Below are positions 20,361-31,776 of a stretch of 64,000 bases of DNA, piece by piece. Under the pieces are notes generated by a model. The model saw only the letters and a program-made list of their open reading frames with translations, was not told where the DNA came from and did no database searches. Every line of letters begins with the position of its first letter. Position 1 is the stretch's first letter. The translations under genes and the position numbers were made by a program. The DNA is from Gadus chalcogrammus (lineage: Eukaryota > Chordata > Actinopteri > Gadiformes > Gadidae): positions 17,289,514-17,353,513 of the forward strand of contig NC_079423.1 in the NCBI RefSeq assembly GCF_026213295.1, in the 5' to 3' direction.

Positions 20361-23300
20361 AATGGTGAGGCAACGCTTTTATATCCATGGGGAGATAGAG
20401 ATACAGTATTATTTATAGATAAATAATACTGTTTATATCATGCAAGAGAGATTATCTAATACAAACACTGTTTATATCATGTTTGAGACATTATCTACGA
20501 CAAACACTGTTTATATAATCCATAAGTCAATATCACTGCACGATAACTGTTTATATCATGCGTTGGTCTGGTATAGCTCGTTATCAGTCATCCCCGCAAT
20601 GAGAGCAACACTCTTTATAGCCTCTGGTAAAGCCATTTCCTCCTTTCCTTCCTCTTTAGAACCACACAGTGGGTATGATTGGACAAAACATATTCTCTCT
20701 CAATCGTCCTCCAAGCCCTCAGAACGGGGTTTCTGTATCTTGACCCATTTATAGAACTCTATTCAAGGTAACAGAAACCGTTTGCCTCCTGGTTGTATTT
20801 GGACCAGGAAGTGAAACCATCACCAACTCCTATCTGTAAGTCTATGGTACCATTGTGTGACGTGTGAACTGGGAGGTAGAACCACTCACCGACTGGGATG
20901 GCGGAGGTGGTGGCCGCCGTGGCGTGGGAGGAGTGGGACGCCATCGTCATGGTTACGATGGTGTTGCTGGTCATCTGAGAGTGTGGGGCTGGAGGAGCGA
21001 CAGGGAGAGTGATGGATCCGTCAGGCTACATCGTTTGTTGACAGACCGGGGTGTTGGACACAACCTCTTCTCATGGTTACTAATATTGACTATTGAACTG
21101 AATGCATGGATTAATTAATTAATGCATTTTATTGGTCTTAACCATAAGGTAGGGGCAGAAGCTTCAGTTTATATCAAGCCCCGCCCCCTTCTCACATTAA
21201 GAGTAACAAACAAATGTCATACATACAGTGTGTTTACATATACATGCATACACTTACTAACATATAATCATACACGACTACATATACCCAAAAGGGTCAA
21301 TACTTATATCAGTACATTTCCACCATAAGATGGAAGATATCCTTAATGAGCCTGAACTGGGTTTTCATGATAAGTCGATATCTTCATTTCATTGCGGTTA
21401 ACTTTAACGGGGCTGGCCCGCCCAGCCCCAGTATGAAGGAGGGCGTACCCATGGTGGTGGTGGATGGCACGGCGTTGGTGGCCACGATGGGGGCCACCGT
21501 AGCAGCAGCCATCGGGGTCATGGTGCTGAAGATGGACTTCTGCGGAGACGAACCAGAGACATCGTGTAAGAGCAAGAACCAGTCACCCAAATGGAACAGA
21601 CCCTGAACGACCCGTCGGTGGTGACGTAACATCGCAAATGAGGTGCTTGCATGGAGCATTAGAATGCTTCGGAAAACGTAACAAGTTTACAGCAAAAGCT
21701 AGCAATGTGCTGGGATTTTGCTAGCAGTATGCGAGTTAGCAGAAGTTTGCATCAGCTGATAGATTGAGAATATACTGAATAGAGAGATGACGGAACAAAA
21801 CGTTCAGGAGGTTCATCCTGTTCCAGGTCTGACCTCGGTGGTGGCCTGTGTGAGGTGATCACATCTGACCTGGGTCAGGGCGTGTCCCAGTCCTACCGGG
21901 AGCGTGTCCCTCCTACCTGGGCCATGCCTTGGCCCAGTCCTACCTGGGTCAGGGCGTGTCCCAGTCCTACCCGGGCCATGCCTTGTCCCAGTCCTACCTG
22001 GGTCAGGGCGTGTCCCAGTCCTACCTGGGTCAGGGCGTGTCCCAGTCCTACCTGGGTCAGGGCGTGGGGCTGCTGGGGCTTGGAGCCTCCGAGGGCGGGG
22101 TGCGAGGGCAGCGTGATGCGGGTGGTGGCGTCGCGGGACGCCTGCGGCCGCTGGATGCTGATGGTGGCGGGGGGAGGGTGGATGGTCAGGCCGGCCCGTC
22201 TGGGGAGGAGGGATAGAGATGGGGGGGGTCAGGCCACACGATGGGGGGACGTGAGGGACTTCAGGGTGGTTCTTGTATTGACTATGTACACTAAATAATC
22301 TCTCCTCGGTCAAACGTATTGAATTTGAAAACCCACCTTTAGGAAAGTTAAGTAAATTGGGAGAGTAATATTCCAGTTTGTTAGATCACATCCCCATTTT
22401 GCTCACTGAACTAAGAAAATGCCCAAGTCAACGATGGTGTTAACATAAACAATGGAAATGGATGTCAACACATCATTCATATTGAACCTCCCTGCTTCCC
22501 CTCCCAGAACGCTTTGTGCTGCTGGGGAGAGCGGAGAACCAGGGTCCAGCAGGGAGCCGTCCGCCCAGGGGTACGTACCCGTGAACCATGTCAGCCGCTT
22601 GGGTCACGGCGGGGTTGATGACCGGGGACTGGGTCCTGCTGGCCGAGATGGGGGCGACCACGGTGGGCAGCACGGCCGTCGTCGTGGTGATGGGGGGGCG
22701 GGTCTGTGGGGACAGAGGCGGTGTCACGGTCACAGAGCTGCTGTCGCTATCTGAATGTACCTCCTGGTACCATGGTAACAGAGCTGCTGACGCCGTCCGA
22801 CTGTACCTCCTGGTACCATGGCAACAGAGCACTGTACCTCCTGCTACCATGGCAACAGAGCACTGTTCCTCCTGGTACCATGGTAACAGAGCGCTGTACC
22901 TCCTGGTACCATGGCAACAGAGCACTGTACCATGGCAACAGAGCACTGTACCTCCTGGTACCATGGCAACAGAGCACTGTACCTCCTGGAACCATGGTAA
23001 CAGAGCGCTGTACCTCCTGGTACCATGGCAACAGAGCACGGTACCTCCTGGTACCATGGCAACAGAGCACGGTACCTCCTGGTACCAGAGCCGTCAGACT
23101 AATTCTGCATCATTGCTTTGGTGAAGCAGTTTGTGTTGGGTTCACTGTATGGTTATGGTCATGTTGGAGTTGGTTGAGCTTCTACTGAGAGTATGGAAGC
23201 ACCATACCCTGATGGTATCGAGGTGGATGATGTGCGGCACGTTGCCCTGGCCGGAGTTGGTTCCGGTCGTGGGCCGCAGGACCGTCTTGGGGCCGGACAT

Positions 23301-25520
23301 GGCCGCTGCTGCAGCCGCACCTGGACGAACACAGGAAGCACACGGGTACATCAGAGACATGGGGACGACCAGACCAGCAATGACAGCTACAATCATAACT
23401 CAATTAACCAAGAGAACTACAAGCAGAACAAGGACTACATTAACCATAACAACCACGAGAACCACATTAGGCACAAGAACTACAAGCCCAACAAGAACTA
23501 CATTAACCATAACGACAATAAAAACCAATATACATCCAACACAAGAACTTCAGCCCATTAAACATATGAAATATATTAACCAAAAGGCAGTAAAAGAACC
23601 ACAAGGATCAACTACAGCAGGATGGATCCCGATGTTGAGGTGACCTTCCTTAGGGTAAGGTTGAGTGTACCCGGGTGAACCCGAGGTCAGTGTGCGGTGT
23701 GGTGTGAGGTGGTCATTAGGCCACGCCTACCACGGGGGAGGTGGGAGCCGAAGGTCTGAGGGGGCGCGGCCGAGGTCCCGATCTGCACCGGCGCGCCACT
23801 GCGGATGATCTGGATGTTGGCCGACATCAGCTGGTGGAGGTTACCGGAGTGGCCCTGGGGGGAGAGAACACCAGGCGGTCGGCGAACAGGCAGACACACC
23901 CAGAACCCAGGCCTCACCTGCTCCTCGAGGGGAGCCGTCACACGGTGGAACGCGCTTTGTTCTACTAGAAGCGAGCGCCGAGAGTCTCGAGAGGCATTGC
24001 GGGCGACTCCCGTTTCAACTCTGTCTAGTCCCGAGCTGCTTCAGAAGACGTAACGAGATCCCTGAGAGGTCCCTGAATCACTTCCTGGACCAGCTCCCGA
24101 GTGCTTCCTCTGTTTGACTGGTTGATGAAGAGTAGGAGTATAAAGCACCCGCTGCCGGACAGGCTCACCTGTTGACCGCTGATGGTTGCCACGGGGATGG
24201 AGGGGGTGGGTGTGATGCTGCTCTCCATGGTGACGGTGAGGTTGCTAGGCACCTTGGAGGGCGTGGAGTGGTGGGCCTGGTTGGAGGCGGGGGCCGGGGC
24301 GATGAGGCGGCTGGGCATGGGGGGCTTGAGCTGCAGAAGGACACACAGGGACACGATGACCCCGTCATCCAGCACGTGCTCTACCCAAAGCTACGCATTA
24401 CGTTGGTTACATAACACAAGGATAACTCGTTAGTGACGGACTGAGTTGAACTCTGATTTACTAGCACAAGAACAACGTTACAAGTCACACTGAACAGGTG
24501 CCATAGAGCGCCCCCTAATGCATGGGAATAACAATGCATGCTGTTGACTATCCATTCCATCCACAACACTACGGCCACTGAATTTGTTTTTAAATAGATG
24601 TCATCACGGGGCAGCTGGGCATCAGGCTCATGGTTTTCTACCGGTGGTCCGCAGAGATAAGCGATCGAACCCTGTACCATTCGGCTTGGGTTGACCACCA
24701 TAACCATCCCACATAATGATGCTTACTAAGCACAGACACTAAGGTGACCAGCGGAGGGGGGCCCTACCTTCACCGGCCCCTCGCTCAGGCTGGGGGGCTG
24801 GCCCTGGGGCAGGTGGACGGGGGCGGCGGACACCGTCACCGGGGTGCCCGGCTGGATGGGGAGGGGCTGGGGGGCAGTTTGGGGCGGGCCGTGCGTCTGC
24901 ACCTGGGGGTAGGGTCGCACCACCACCGTCTCCTGCTTGTCGTCCCGGAAGGCCAGCGACGCCCCTCCCCCGCCGGGGGGGTGGTCTTGGGGGGCGTGGT
25001 CTCCGTCGCGGCCGCTGTCGTGGTCGCCGCCGGCTAAAGGCGGGAAAACAACACGTGAAAGGCGGGCACTTGACCGGCACAGAGCTGAGAGAGAAACAGC
25101 TGATTGTAACCTATGAGGGGATTAACGCATTTATTGTATGATGCACATCCTGGCACTTCATTTAGACACTTATTGTATATCCTTGCAATTAAAAATAGTA
25201 CTTAGGATTATGTAGCATCTTATCCTATCTATCTGTTTTATACGGGGAATGGGTTAACCTAGCGATTGTTTGTGCTTGGTAGTTGGTTCTATGAACATCC
25301 TTACTGTACCGACAACAATACATTTTTGTTTCTTCTGACAAATTTACTTATTATAAGTCGCTTTGGATAAAAGCTAAATGCCCTAAATGTAAATGTCAAT
25401 GACGGGGTTCCTACCTTGTTGGCCTTGCTGGTTCACGGAGACCAGGTTTCCCCCACCTGGGATCTGGGGGCCTCCGGTGGAGCCCGGCATGCCGTGTCTG
25501 GGGAACTGCTGGGAGCTCAT
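11943..25520 (-). CDS. sap130: SAP130, Sin3A-associated co-repressor subunit, complete
   Basis: Nuclear subunit of the Sin3/HDAC co-repressor complex. Twenty exons, 5'-3': 25520-25415, 25033-24768, 24330-24169, 23854-23731, 23320-23208, 22703-22579, 22199-22052, 21539-21449, 20988-20890, 20295-20154, 19946-19837, 18310-18020, 17490-17298, 16779-16690, 16526-16165, 15298-15056, 14373-14248, 13641-13538, 12917-12801, 12101-11943. Every junction keeps phase; the sum is 3,171 nt (1,056 aa plus stop), close to human SAP130. Start MSSQQFPRHGMPGST matches the family. The N-terminal two thirds are low-complexity Ser/Thr/Pro/Ala/Gln (VVVRPYPQVQ, VTMESSI, SHSSHATA, VHLNPMQLM). The conserved C-terminal SAP130 domain follows SILRKKP: GASPRKKPRKQQHVIST, EEGVRYVP, LLRHYRNPWKAAYHHFQRYS, QGWKVHLCAAQL, INELIQGNMQRCKLVMDQV, KLKRKERA. 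A tandem repeat adjoins several exons. CDS limits are secure; the UTRs are not. Confidence 0.96.
12300..12800. repeat. GT-rich minisatellite (TGTGCGTCCAGGTGTGTG units)
   Basis: Roughly 18-24-bp units of (GT)n broken by CCAGTT or CCAGGT. They fill the last SAP130 intron up to the donor of exon 12917-12801. Long open frames here (Cys/Val one way, Thr/His the other) come from the repeat. Confidence 0.95.
13030..13530. repeat. G-rich minisatellite (GTCAGGTCTACAGGTG plus poly-G)
   Basis: About 16 units, each with a G run of 6 to over 20 bases. It lies in the SAP130 intron next to the donor of exon 13641-13538. The plus strand is strongly G-quadruplex prone, and the sense RNA is C-rich. Confidence 0.95.
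13709..14138. mobile_element. Non-autonomous hAT element, 430 bp, intact ends and 8-bp duplication
   Basis: Perfect 14-bp inverted ends TAGGGCTGAACGAT, flanked on both sides by an exact 8-bp target duplication CTCCTGGA (13701-13708 and 14139-14146). The inside is AT-rich with long T tracts and no transposase. It lies in a SAP130 intron, between exons 14373-14248 and 13641-13538. Confidence 0.9.
14635..14990. repeat. Diverged relative of the hAT family in the next SAP130 intron
   Basis: Contains the AATCGCGATC, GATTAATCGCCCAGCCC and TTTTAGATCGTTTGA motifs typical of the element at 13709, but no clean ends or target duplication. Probably an old or truncated copy. Confidence 0.45.
15342..15830. 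repeat. 29-bp AT-rich minisatellite filling a SAP130 intron
   Basis: Units read ACTACACCTTTAATACTAGG followed by ATCTATAAT, about 16 good copies. They decay to ACCTTTAATACTAGA-like fragments as far as about 16090. The array occupies most of the intron between exons 16526-16165 and 15298-15056. Confidence 0.9.
16690..16779 (-). CDS. sap130: SAP130 symmetric 90-nt exon, probable cassette exon
   Basis: Starts after an acceptor at 16780 and ends at donor GTGAGT, with phase 2 on both sides, so skipping it keeps frame. It encodes CARKNLMLGEPNAGR and a SGSPRPS end. Mammalian SAP130 has an optional segment at the same place (between SILRKKP..DG and KPKSEIHV) that also ends SGSPRP. Alternative use is inferred from phase and family knowledge. 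Confidence 0.85.
18377..19740 (-). repeat. 41-bp minisatellite, array A, about 33 copies (SAP130 intron)
   Basis: Units contain CTGTCTCTGTACTGTCTAAC and TACCTGCTCCTTAATGAC. The period of 41 is measured between successive CTGTCTCTG starts (18377, 18418). Units are very alike with few substitutions, so the expansion is recent. It is opposite in orientation to arrays B (38381) and C (62826). The right flank at 19741-19785 keeps TATCCAAAGAG, a remnant like the TTTTATCCAAAGCGAC block of fish dispersed repeats. Confidence 0.95.
20403..20432. repeat. Short perfect palindrome
   Basis: Arms ACAGTATTATTTAT and ATAAATAATACTGT around two bases. It is followed by two or three imperfect units containing AACACTGTTTATATCATG. 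In a SAP130 intron. Confidence 0.8.
21867..22051 (-). repeat. 27-bp minisatellite that repeats a SAP130 exon end and splice donor
   Basis: About seven units on the intron side of exon 22199-22052. On the sense strand each good unit reads CTGACCCAGGTAGGACTG plus GGACACGCC, the same sequence as the exon's last codons and donor (CAG/GTAGGA). The 27-bp period is measured at 21994, 22021 and 22048. The repeat stays open in the SAP130 frame as (VGLGHALTQ)n until a TAG near 21890. Confidence 0.9.
22745..23095. repeat. 31-bp minisatellite, about 11 copies (SAP130 intron)
   Basis: Units contain ACCTCCTGGTACCATGGCAA followed by CAGAGCACTGT. It lies between exons 23320-23208 and 22703-22579. It is open in several frames only because of the repeat. 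Confidence 0.9.
25160..25402 (-). repeat. Dispersed fish repeat, family R1, copy 2
   Basis: Reverse orientation to copy 1. It contains ATCTTATCCTATCTATCTG, GGGGAATGGGTTAACCTAG, ATGAACATCCTTACTGTACC and AAGTCGCTTTGGATAAAAGC. It lies in the first SAP130 coding intron. Confidence 0.8.
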
Positions 25521-26005
25521 CTCTTTAGTCGGTTAGGATCTAGAAAATACACGTCGATCGTTAACATCGACACCGTTTCTAACTTTCAGTTAAGTTAAAG
25601 ACGACCAAAGAAGCTTACGGACAAACGGTCCTCGTTAACAGAAACGACAAGCTCTTTCAACCTACCGAATCGATCTATTCGCAACAGCATATTTTCTAAC
25701 GGATTGATCGCCAGCTTTTCGAGCCAACGTGTGAAGCCAGACTGCAAGACGGACTGCATTTTGTTAGATTCACACCCCGAGATGTTCCCTCGGTTGTCGC
25801 TAGCCTTGCCCAACAGCAACTCAAAGGGAAGACACAGCGATTCATCCAACTCCGTTTAAACCCCCGCTGTTAGTCCGGATCCAGAGTGGATCATACGGGT
25901 CATCGCTGCGCGGTGTAAAGGGGATCCTGGCCGTCAATACATTCAAGTGCTGATCTGTGTAATGCTACACATCGATAATGACCGTCAGACAATCGACAAA
26001 GTAAA

Positions 26006-26132
<127 letters not shown>

Positions 26133-26425
26133 CGTCGCTCACTGCAAACGCCCTCTAAAGCCACAACACTGTCAATAACGATGCTGAATGATACGAGTGT
26201 GATATTAGTGCAGGTGAACCCTGCTCTGTGTTATCTGGAGGATAATAGTGTGAAATTAGTGCAGGGAGACCCTGCTCTAGGTTAGCTCGTTAGCATGCGA
26301 GCTAACGCTAGGCTCGCTAAACACCGCCGGTTTCAAACGCGTTTTAAACTCTACCCACAATCAAGGGGCTGACGCCCAACACACGCTACGCATTAACGCG
26401 GGTTCACACTCTGCACGCATTGTAC

Positions 26426-26600
26426 CTTTTGGTGGAGAAATCGGGGCCGAAGTTGCTTTTTTAAGTCTCAATGTTTTTCCATTCGTCTTTTCTCTTTTTT
26501 TCCGTACGATGTAAGCCGGAAGAGTAATCAGGAAGTAACAACCCCCCCCGTTGAAATCAACCAATGAGAGCGCATCTTCGCGTGGCTTCGACCAATCGGT
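26426..26600 (-). promoter_or_regulatory. sap130: Candidate SAP130 promoter and 5' UTR exon
   Basis: Two CCAAT motifs (26561-26565, 26592-26596) and ETS-like CCGGAAG and GGAAGT (26516-26535) sit about 1 kb upstream of the ATG. A plausible 5' UTR exon ends at donor AAAAG/GTACAATG (exon base 26426). It could splice to the acceptor TTTCTAG before 25539, leaving 19 bases of UTR ahead of the ATG at 25518-25520. Motif-based inference only. Confidence 0.35.
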
Positions 26601-26814
26601 AGGCCGGTGGGAGCTTGGCCCCGCATCCGAGTCGTCAACTCACAACCGCGGGCAGCAGGAGAAGAATGGAGCAGCTACTCTACATGTAAATAACTCCTTT
26701 ATTCAAAATACCAGATTGAACTCATGTGCTTTTATGGATTATATATGTCACATGAGAAGAACTGCCTCCATATGAAATACTCGTTTGAATCCTCTATAAA
26801 GTGGAGGATCGTAA

Positions 26815-27080
26815 ATGGACTGCATTTATATAGTGATTTTCTAACCAGTGGCCACTCAAAGCGCTTTACAACATTTCCTAACATTCACCCATTCATGCAC
26901 ACATTCACACAGCGACGGTGGTGTCGACTACGCATGGCGACAGCCAGCTCGTCGGTAGCACTGAGGGTTAGGTGTCTTGCTCTGGGACAACTCCACACTC
27001 TGCTAGGAGGTGCCGGGGATCGAACCAGCAACCTCCCGGTTACCAGCCAACCAGCTCTACCTTCTGAGCCACATGCCACC
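26815..27080 (+). repeat. Dispersed fish repeat, family R2, copy 2
   Basis: The most complete R2 copy: TGCATTTATATAGTG, AACCAGTGGCCACTCAAAGC, CATTCACCCATTCATGCAC, GGATCGAACCAGCAACCTC, CAGCTCTACC and CTGAGCCACATG. The order matches 5695-5892. Confidence 0.8.
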
Positions 27081-27109
27081 CGTTTGTCAAAGCTGAGAGC
27101 AGTTAGAGC

Positions 27110-28990
27110 ATGGTTCCTCAACTGGGGCGCTGGGAAAGTGATGTATTTTTTGGGGGGTTATTTGAAACTTGCATGGTTTTCAAATATTTTTGGTGCAAAA
27201 CTAGGCTACCTGAAACAAATGGGTCATACAGCGCGGTTCGGTCCTGCTCACGCCCGGACTCCCGTTACATAAGCTATCGTCATGATCTCTACAGTAACGC
27301 TGAATAACATAACCCAAGTTCGCGGGTTAACAGTTCATTATTCTACTTCATTTAAGAAGTAAAATGAAGGTTACCATTCCATTCTTCTCCAGCCGTCCAC
27401 GAGCCGGGCAGTGGAGTAGTTTTTCGCTCCAACCACTTGATGGAAACGCACCTAATTGGAATTCCTTTTTTGCGAACTTTCGAAAGATTCGCATCACCTT
27501 TTAGATGGAAACGTGACTAGTGAGTGACATCACCACCTTAAGTGATCGGAGGACAGCAACAGCAAGACATTGACAACGAACTGATAACAAATAAGCAGAA
27601 GTGTAGAGTGGATCTGACCTTAGACCAGCACAGAGTTTATAACTTTATTGCTGCCGCTGCGTGGGTTCTGTGGTACGGAACCCGTAATGGGACATGGGAA
27701 AAATAACCGCAAGCGGTAATTAACGGGGTCCGAGCAAAAATTAAAAGTCAAGAACACACTAATGGAAGATATATAAATATAACAGATAATTGTCACATAT
27801 AAGAAAAATAATTGCACTTATAAACCTGAACTGCAGCCTCATTCACATGGTCAAAATGTCAAAGCACACAACATCCAGAAAACTCAGAGCACACATTTCT
27901 CAAGTGAATTAAGGGCTTTCTTACTTGAAAAATATTTGAAATTCTGGGGAAATTAAACATTTGTAGTCAAGAACAATAACGGAAGAAATATATATGGCAG
28001 AGTTAATTATGAGGGAAAAATCGTTAACGAAGAAGTTCCCCTTAAAGATGAACTGAACTGAAATTTGAAGTTTAGGTGATATAGCACATGTGTTGTCTGC
28101 CTTCTCATTGGTACAATAACAAAAAATGGCTGAACTTGCTAAAAGGGATTAAATTGTACGGTGAAAGTGTTACAGTGCGCCACCATGTTGGATTTCAACA
28201 ATCAGTTACGTCACTGGCATGGTAACCTACTGCTCCTACTCTGTGGTTCTAGCAGCCAGGTAATGAGTCAGGCTCTGAGGCTCGCTGAAATGGTTACGGA
28301 AAAGCAAACAACCAGGTCTACAGGAGTGCATCTTATTGCATTGCCCCTGGCTGCAGTAATGAATTATATAGGGCCAAGGCAGCAGGGGTAATCACAAAAT
28401 AAAGCGTATTAATTTGAATGATTTTAGCTTTAAGCCCGCGATAAATCACAGACAAGCTAAAAGGCCGCCTTAATGCACGGGCTTGCCTGGGTTGAAGCCC
28501 CAGGGCCTACACCGATCGGGGGACCTATCATGAGCTGCAGTAAAAAAAATATATACAGGCCCATGATAGGCCCCCTGATCGGCGAAGGCCCAAGACAATG
28601 TGATTTTTTGTTTGGGGCTTACAAGATCAGAGGCCTATCATGAGCCAAGAAAAAAGGCAGGAGTCGCGGGAGTGCCGCAGTGCCCAAGGTAGTTTAATTG
28701 GGTTTATTACAGTTATGGACAGTGCTGTTAGCAAATCAGAGGTGATACATTTGCATGTCATGAATATTAATTAATATTTATTTATATATTTTTCACCAAA
28801 ACCGACTCAGAGGGCATTTATAGCCATTAGTGACCACCGCAAAATCAATGAAAAACGATGCAATGACACCAGTGTAAATGTGGTTTTTAGATACATTTAT
28901 ATTTTTTTATTGGGGGGGGGGCGCCAGAGGATCATGGTAAGGTCAGGGGGGCGTTTGCTCAAAAAAGGTGGAACCACTGAGAGTCCGTGC
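27110..28990. mobile_element. Possible degraded hAT-type insertion between SAP130 and AMOTL2
   Basis: The left boundary CATGGTTCCTCAACTGGGG and right boundary GGTGGAACCACTGAG resemble a decayed inverted pair of the CAGTGGTTCTCAA type. I see no transposase or clean target duplication. The inside also holds a hairpin repeat (28503-28591). Treat the outer limits as tentative. Confidence 0.3.
28503..28591. repeat. Long imperfect palindrome
   Basis: The left arm includes GATCGGGGGACCTATCATGA. The right arm includes CATGATAGGCCCCCTGATCG. The loop is about 18 bases. A third partial copy, GGCCTATCATGAGCC, follows near 28632. Probably a mobile-element remnant. Confidence 0.75.
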
Positions 28991-29421
28991 CTCCACAGCG
29001 ACACTAGATGGCGGTAGACACATGTTTATATCAAGTATGTCACACATACACACAAGACGGACTCGATTGTCTTCTATGGATTCAGTTATTCGTCATTAAA
29101 GTGACTAGGACTATAAGTCATTAAAAAATGTGTCATCAGGTTACCATAAGTCTCAGGAATTCCCAACTAAATGGAAAGGACTCCCCATATCTGATGAGAT
29201 GAACTGACTATTAATCAACTATACGATGGACTAGGTACAGCCCCTATCCATGGAACCATACACAACTTCAAAACAAGATACATTGGCAGAAAGCCTACTT
29301 TGTTGTTTCGTAGAGGCGTTAGAGACCATGTGAGGTCAGTTGGAGTAGACGTGCGGAACACAACGGACACACAACCACCTCCCAGACACATTGTGACTCA
29401 GGCTTATCAGCCAGAGCAGAC

Positions 29422-29544
<123 letters not shown>

Positions 29545-29599
29545 TATTCATGTATGTCGAGTTTCCGAGGTTAGCTGACGAGCTAACCGCAGCCTAGTG

Positions 29600-31770
29600 A
29601 TGGTTAATGAACTGCTCTCCCAGATCGTTAGTCCTACCGCAGCCTCACCAGGTGTGGTGACGAAGGCCCGGTTCCCATGGCGAGAAGGTGTCCCAGGAGA
29701 GTCACAAGGTAACTAGAAAAAGAAGGGGAGAAAAAAAGAAGAAGCTTTATTTATGGGGGCTTGTCTGTCTGTTTATGTTGTTGTCTTCGATGTATTTTCG
29801 AAAAATAAAGAGTTAAAAAATACAAAATAAAAAGCTGGCAGGGAATCAATAAACGACAAATGGGTCAAACCAACGCAGCCCGACGCACAATGGCGGACGA
29901 TCGACGACCGATCGTCCCTAGACGGTAACGGTCACCCAGAGCCCCCGGTGAGCGACACCAGGTGACACCTCGGAGGGACATCGGTCCTTCGGAATCAAGG
30001 GCAGCCCTTGGTCCGCGGTGTCGTCTTACCGGAGCTCTAGAGCTAACCCCCGTAAAAGCAGAAGACGGTGCCCGGATTTATTTGGAAAAGTGTGTGCGGG
30101 GGGGCGGCGGGGGCGCATTCCAAGGCTTCTCAAGCAGGAAGTTTTGGAATCTCCATGGAAATTGAGGCAAAACACAGCAGATCATCAAGTTATTTTTCCA
30201 AGAATTTCGCAGGCTCCGTACAAAAATGTGCTCAAAATGTCCACAATATCGCTCTTCTTCAGGGTGTTGCTGTTTTACCGTGTGGAAACACTGATATAAA
30301 TAAAGCTGCAATACAAAAACCACAAACTAACGAGGAAGGTCTAATGCATGTGGCTGAAACCAGGAAAACAAATAAAAGTGAGGTATTATACACACCAAGG
30401 ATCCCTTTGTATAAACATTGTCTTCATTGGCCGTTTAAAGGCAGCGGGGGAAGTGGTTTTATAAGCAAAATAGCCTCTCTGCTGTGATCTGTCTTTACAC
30501 GGCAGGCTGGCTCATAACACCTCGGAATCCATCGTAGATGTCCAGTCCGACAGATTTACAGTCTTATGATAATAATCGGCACATGCCATGTCCAACTACG
30601 GTCAAGGTTGTCAGTGTACCGCCTTTAATGAGATCAAGAGTCTGGGGTGATGGATTCAGAGGCCCCCACTGACAGGAGGTGGACCAAACTCCATTCGATC
30701 TCATACCAACAGAAAGGAAAAAACTGAGCAAAAACCCAAAAGGAAAAGCATTTGATCAAGAGGCAAACTAGGTATCTGAATGAAACTAGGCTAGGCTACT
30801 GCACATTATTATAACTGTACAATAAAGTAGCACAGTTTAAGTTTAGAAAAGATTGCGTGGTCTCTCTACATTCCTGCAGTCTGTGGTATGTACTGAGCCC
30901 CCCCATCACTTTGGCAGGTAGATGATTTAAAGAGCTGCTCTGAACGCTTAATCAAACCTGAGGGACAGCGCCACGTGTGGCCGACAAAGGATACTGCACA
31001 GGTCATTTGTGATCAGCCTCAAATTATTCAGTGTGTGACTTCAACTGCAGCGAATTGGAAACAACAAGCAACACACTACAACACTGTTGCTGTTTGGTCC
31101 AGGAATTCTCGACATTGATTCACACATGGATGAGGTTTTTTTTAAGACGTGAATCATTCTCAGCTCCACAGTAACCGCAAAAATGTCAGACCCCGTGGTA
31201 GATCACACAGGATCGCACCCGCCTTGGAAAAGGGTATTTAAAATACACACTCATCTTTATGTTCCTCCTGCTTGGAGCTGTGAGAAATGGCCCTCAATCT
31301 CCGCAGGGCGAAGCCGTGGAGAAAAGGGAAGTACGAGGGCCGAGGCATTCAAGGAATGTCCTTCTCCCAGGCAAACGGGGAGGCGGAGGAAGTGAAAATG
31401 TTTACATTGAAAGTCAAGGTTCGCTGCAAGGGAGCGCTGACCGCGCCGCCGACAGCGGAGCAATGAGGACGCGCCTCGGGGACGAGCGCCACAAGCACTA
31501 CAATGTCTGAGGGCTAGTCAACCTTCTTGGATTATGTGACACATGGCCAGAATAAATAGTGGTTTCGCAACGCTCATCGTTATTAACGTCAGAACTACTG
31601 GCATCTGTTTTTTTCCATCCTAAAATAAGTTGGGTAATTTTGGAAGTTTGTGGCCAACTTTGAAACCGCAGGCGCATGTCAGAGGTTCTCTTCATTCTAT
31701 CAAAGGTTAAGTGAATGTATCAGGACAATTGAAAGGAAGGCAAGAAACACGTATTAATGAACATATATTA
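29600..31770. other. Gene-free interval between SAP130 and AMOTL2
   Basis: Ordinary-composition sequence, mostly without tandem repeats. Short open frames exist on both strands (for example 30068-30487, plus), but none shows splice-consistent extension or a family motif. I see no supportable gene. Confidence 0.5.
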
Positions 31771-31776
31771 AGGGTT

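Noticed and set aside
22473..23188. Open frames of 160-194 codons on both strands
   Set aside because: Products of the 31-bp TACCATGGCAACAGAG repeat. Only 22703-22579 on the minus strand is a real SAP130 exon.
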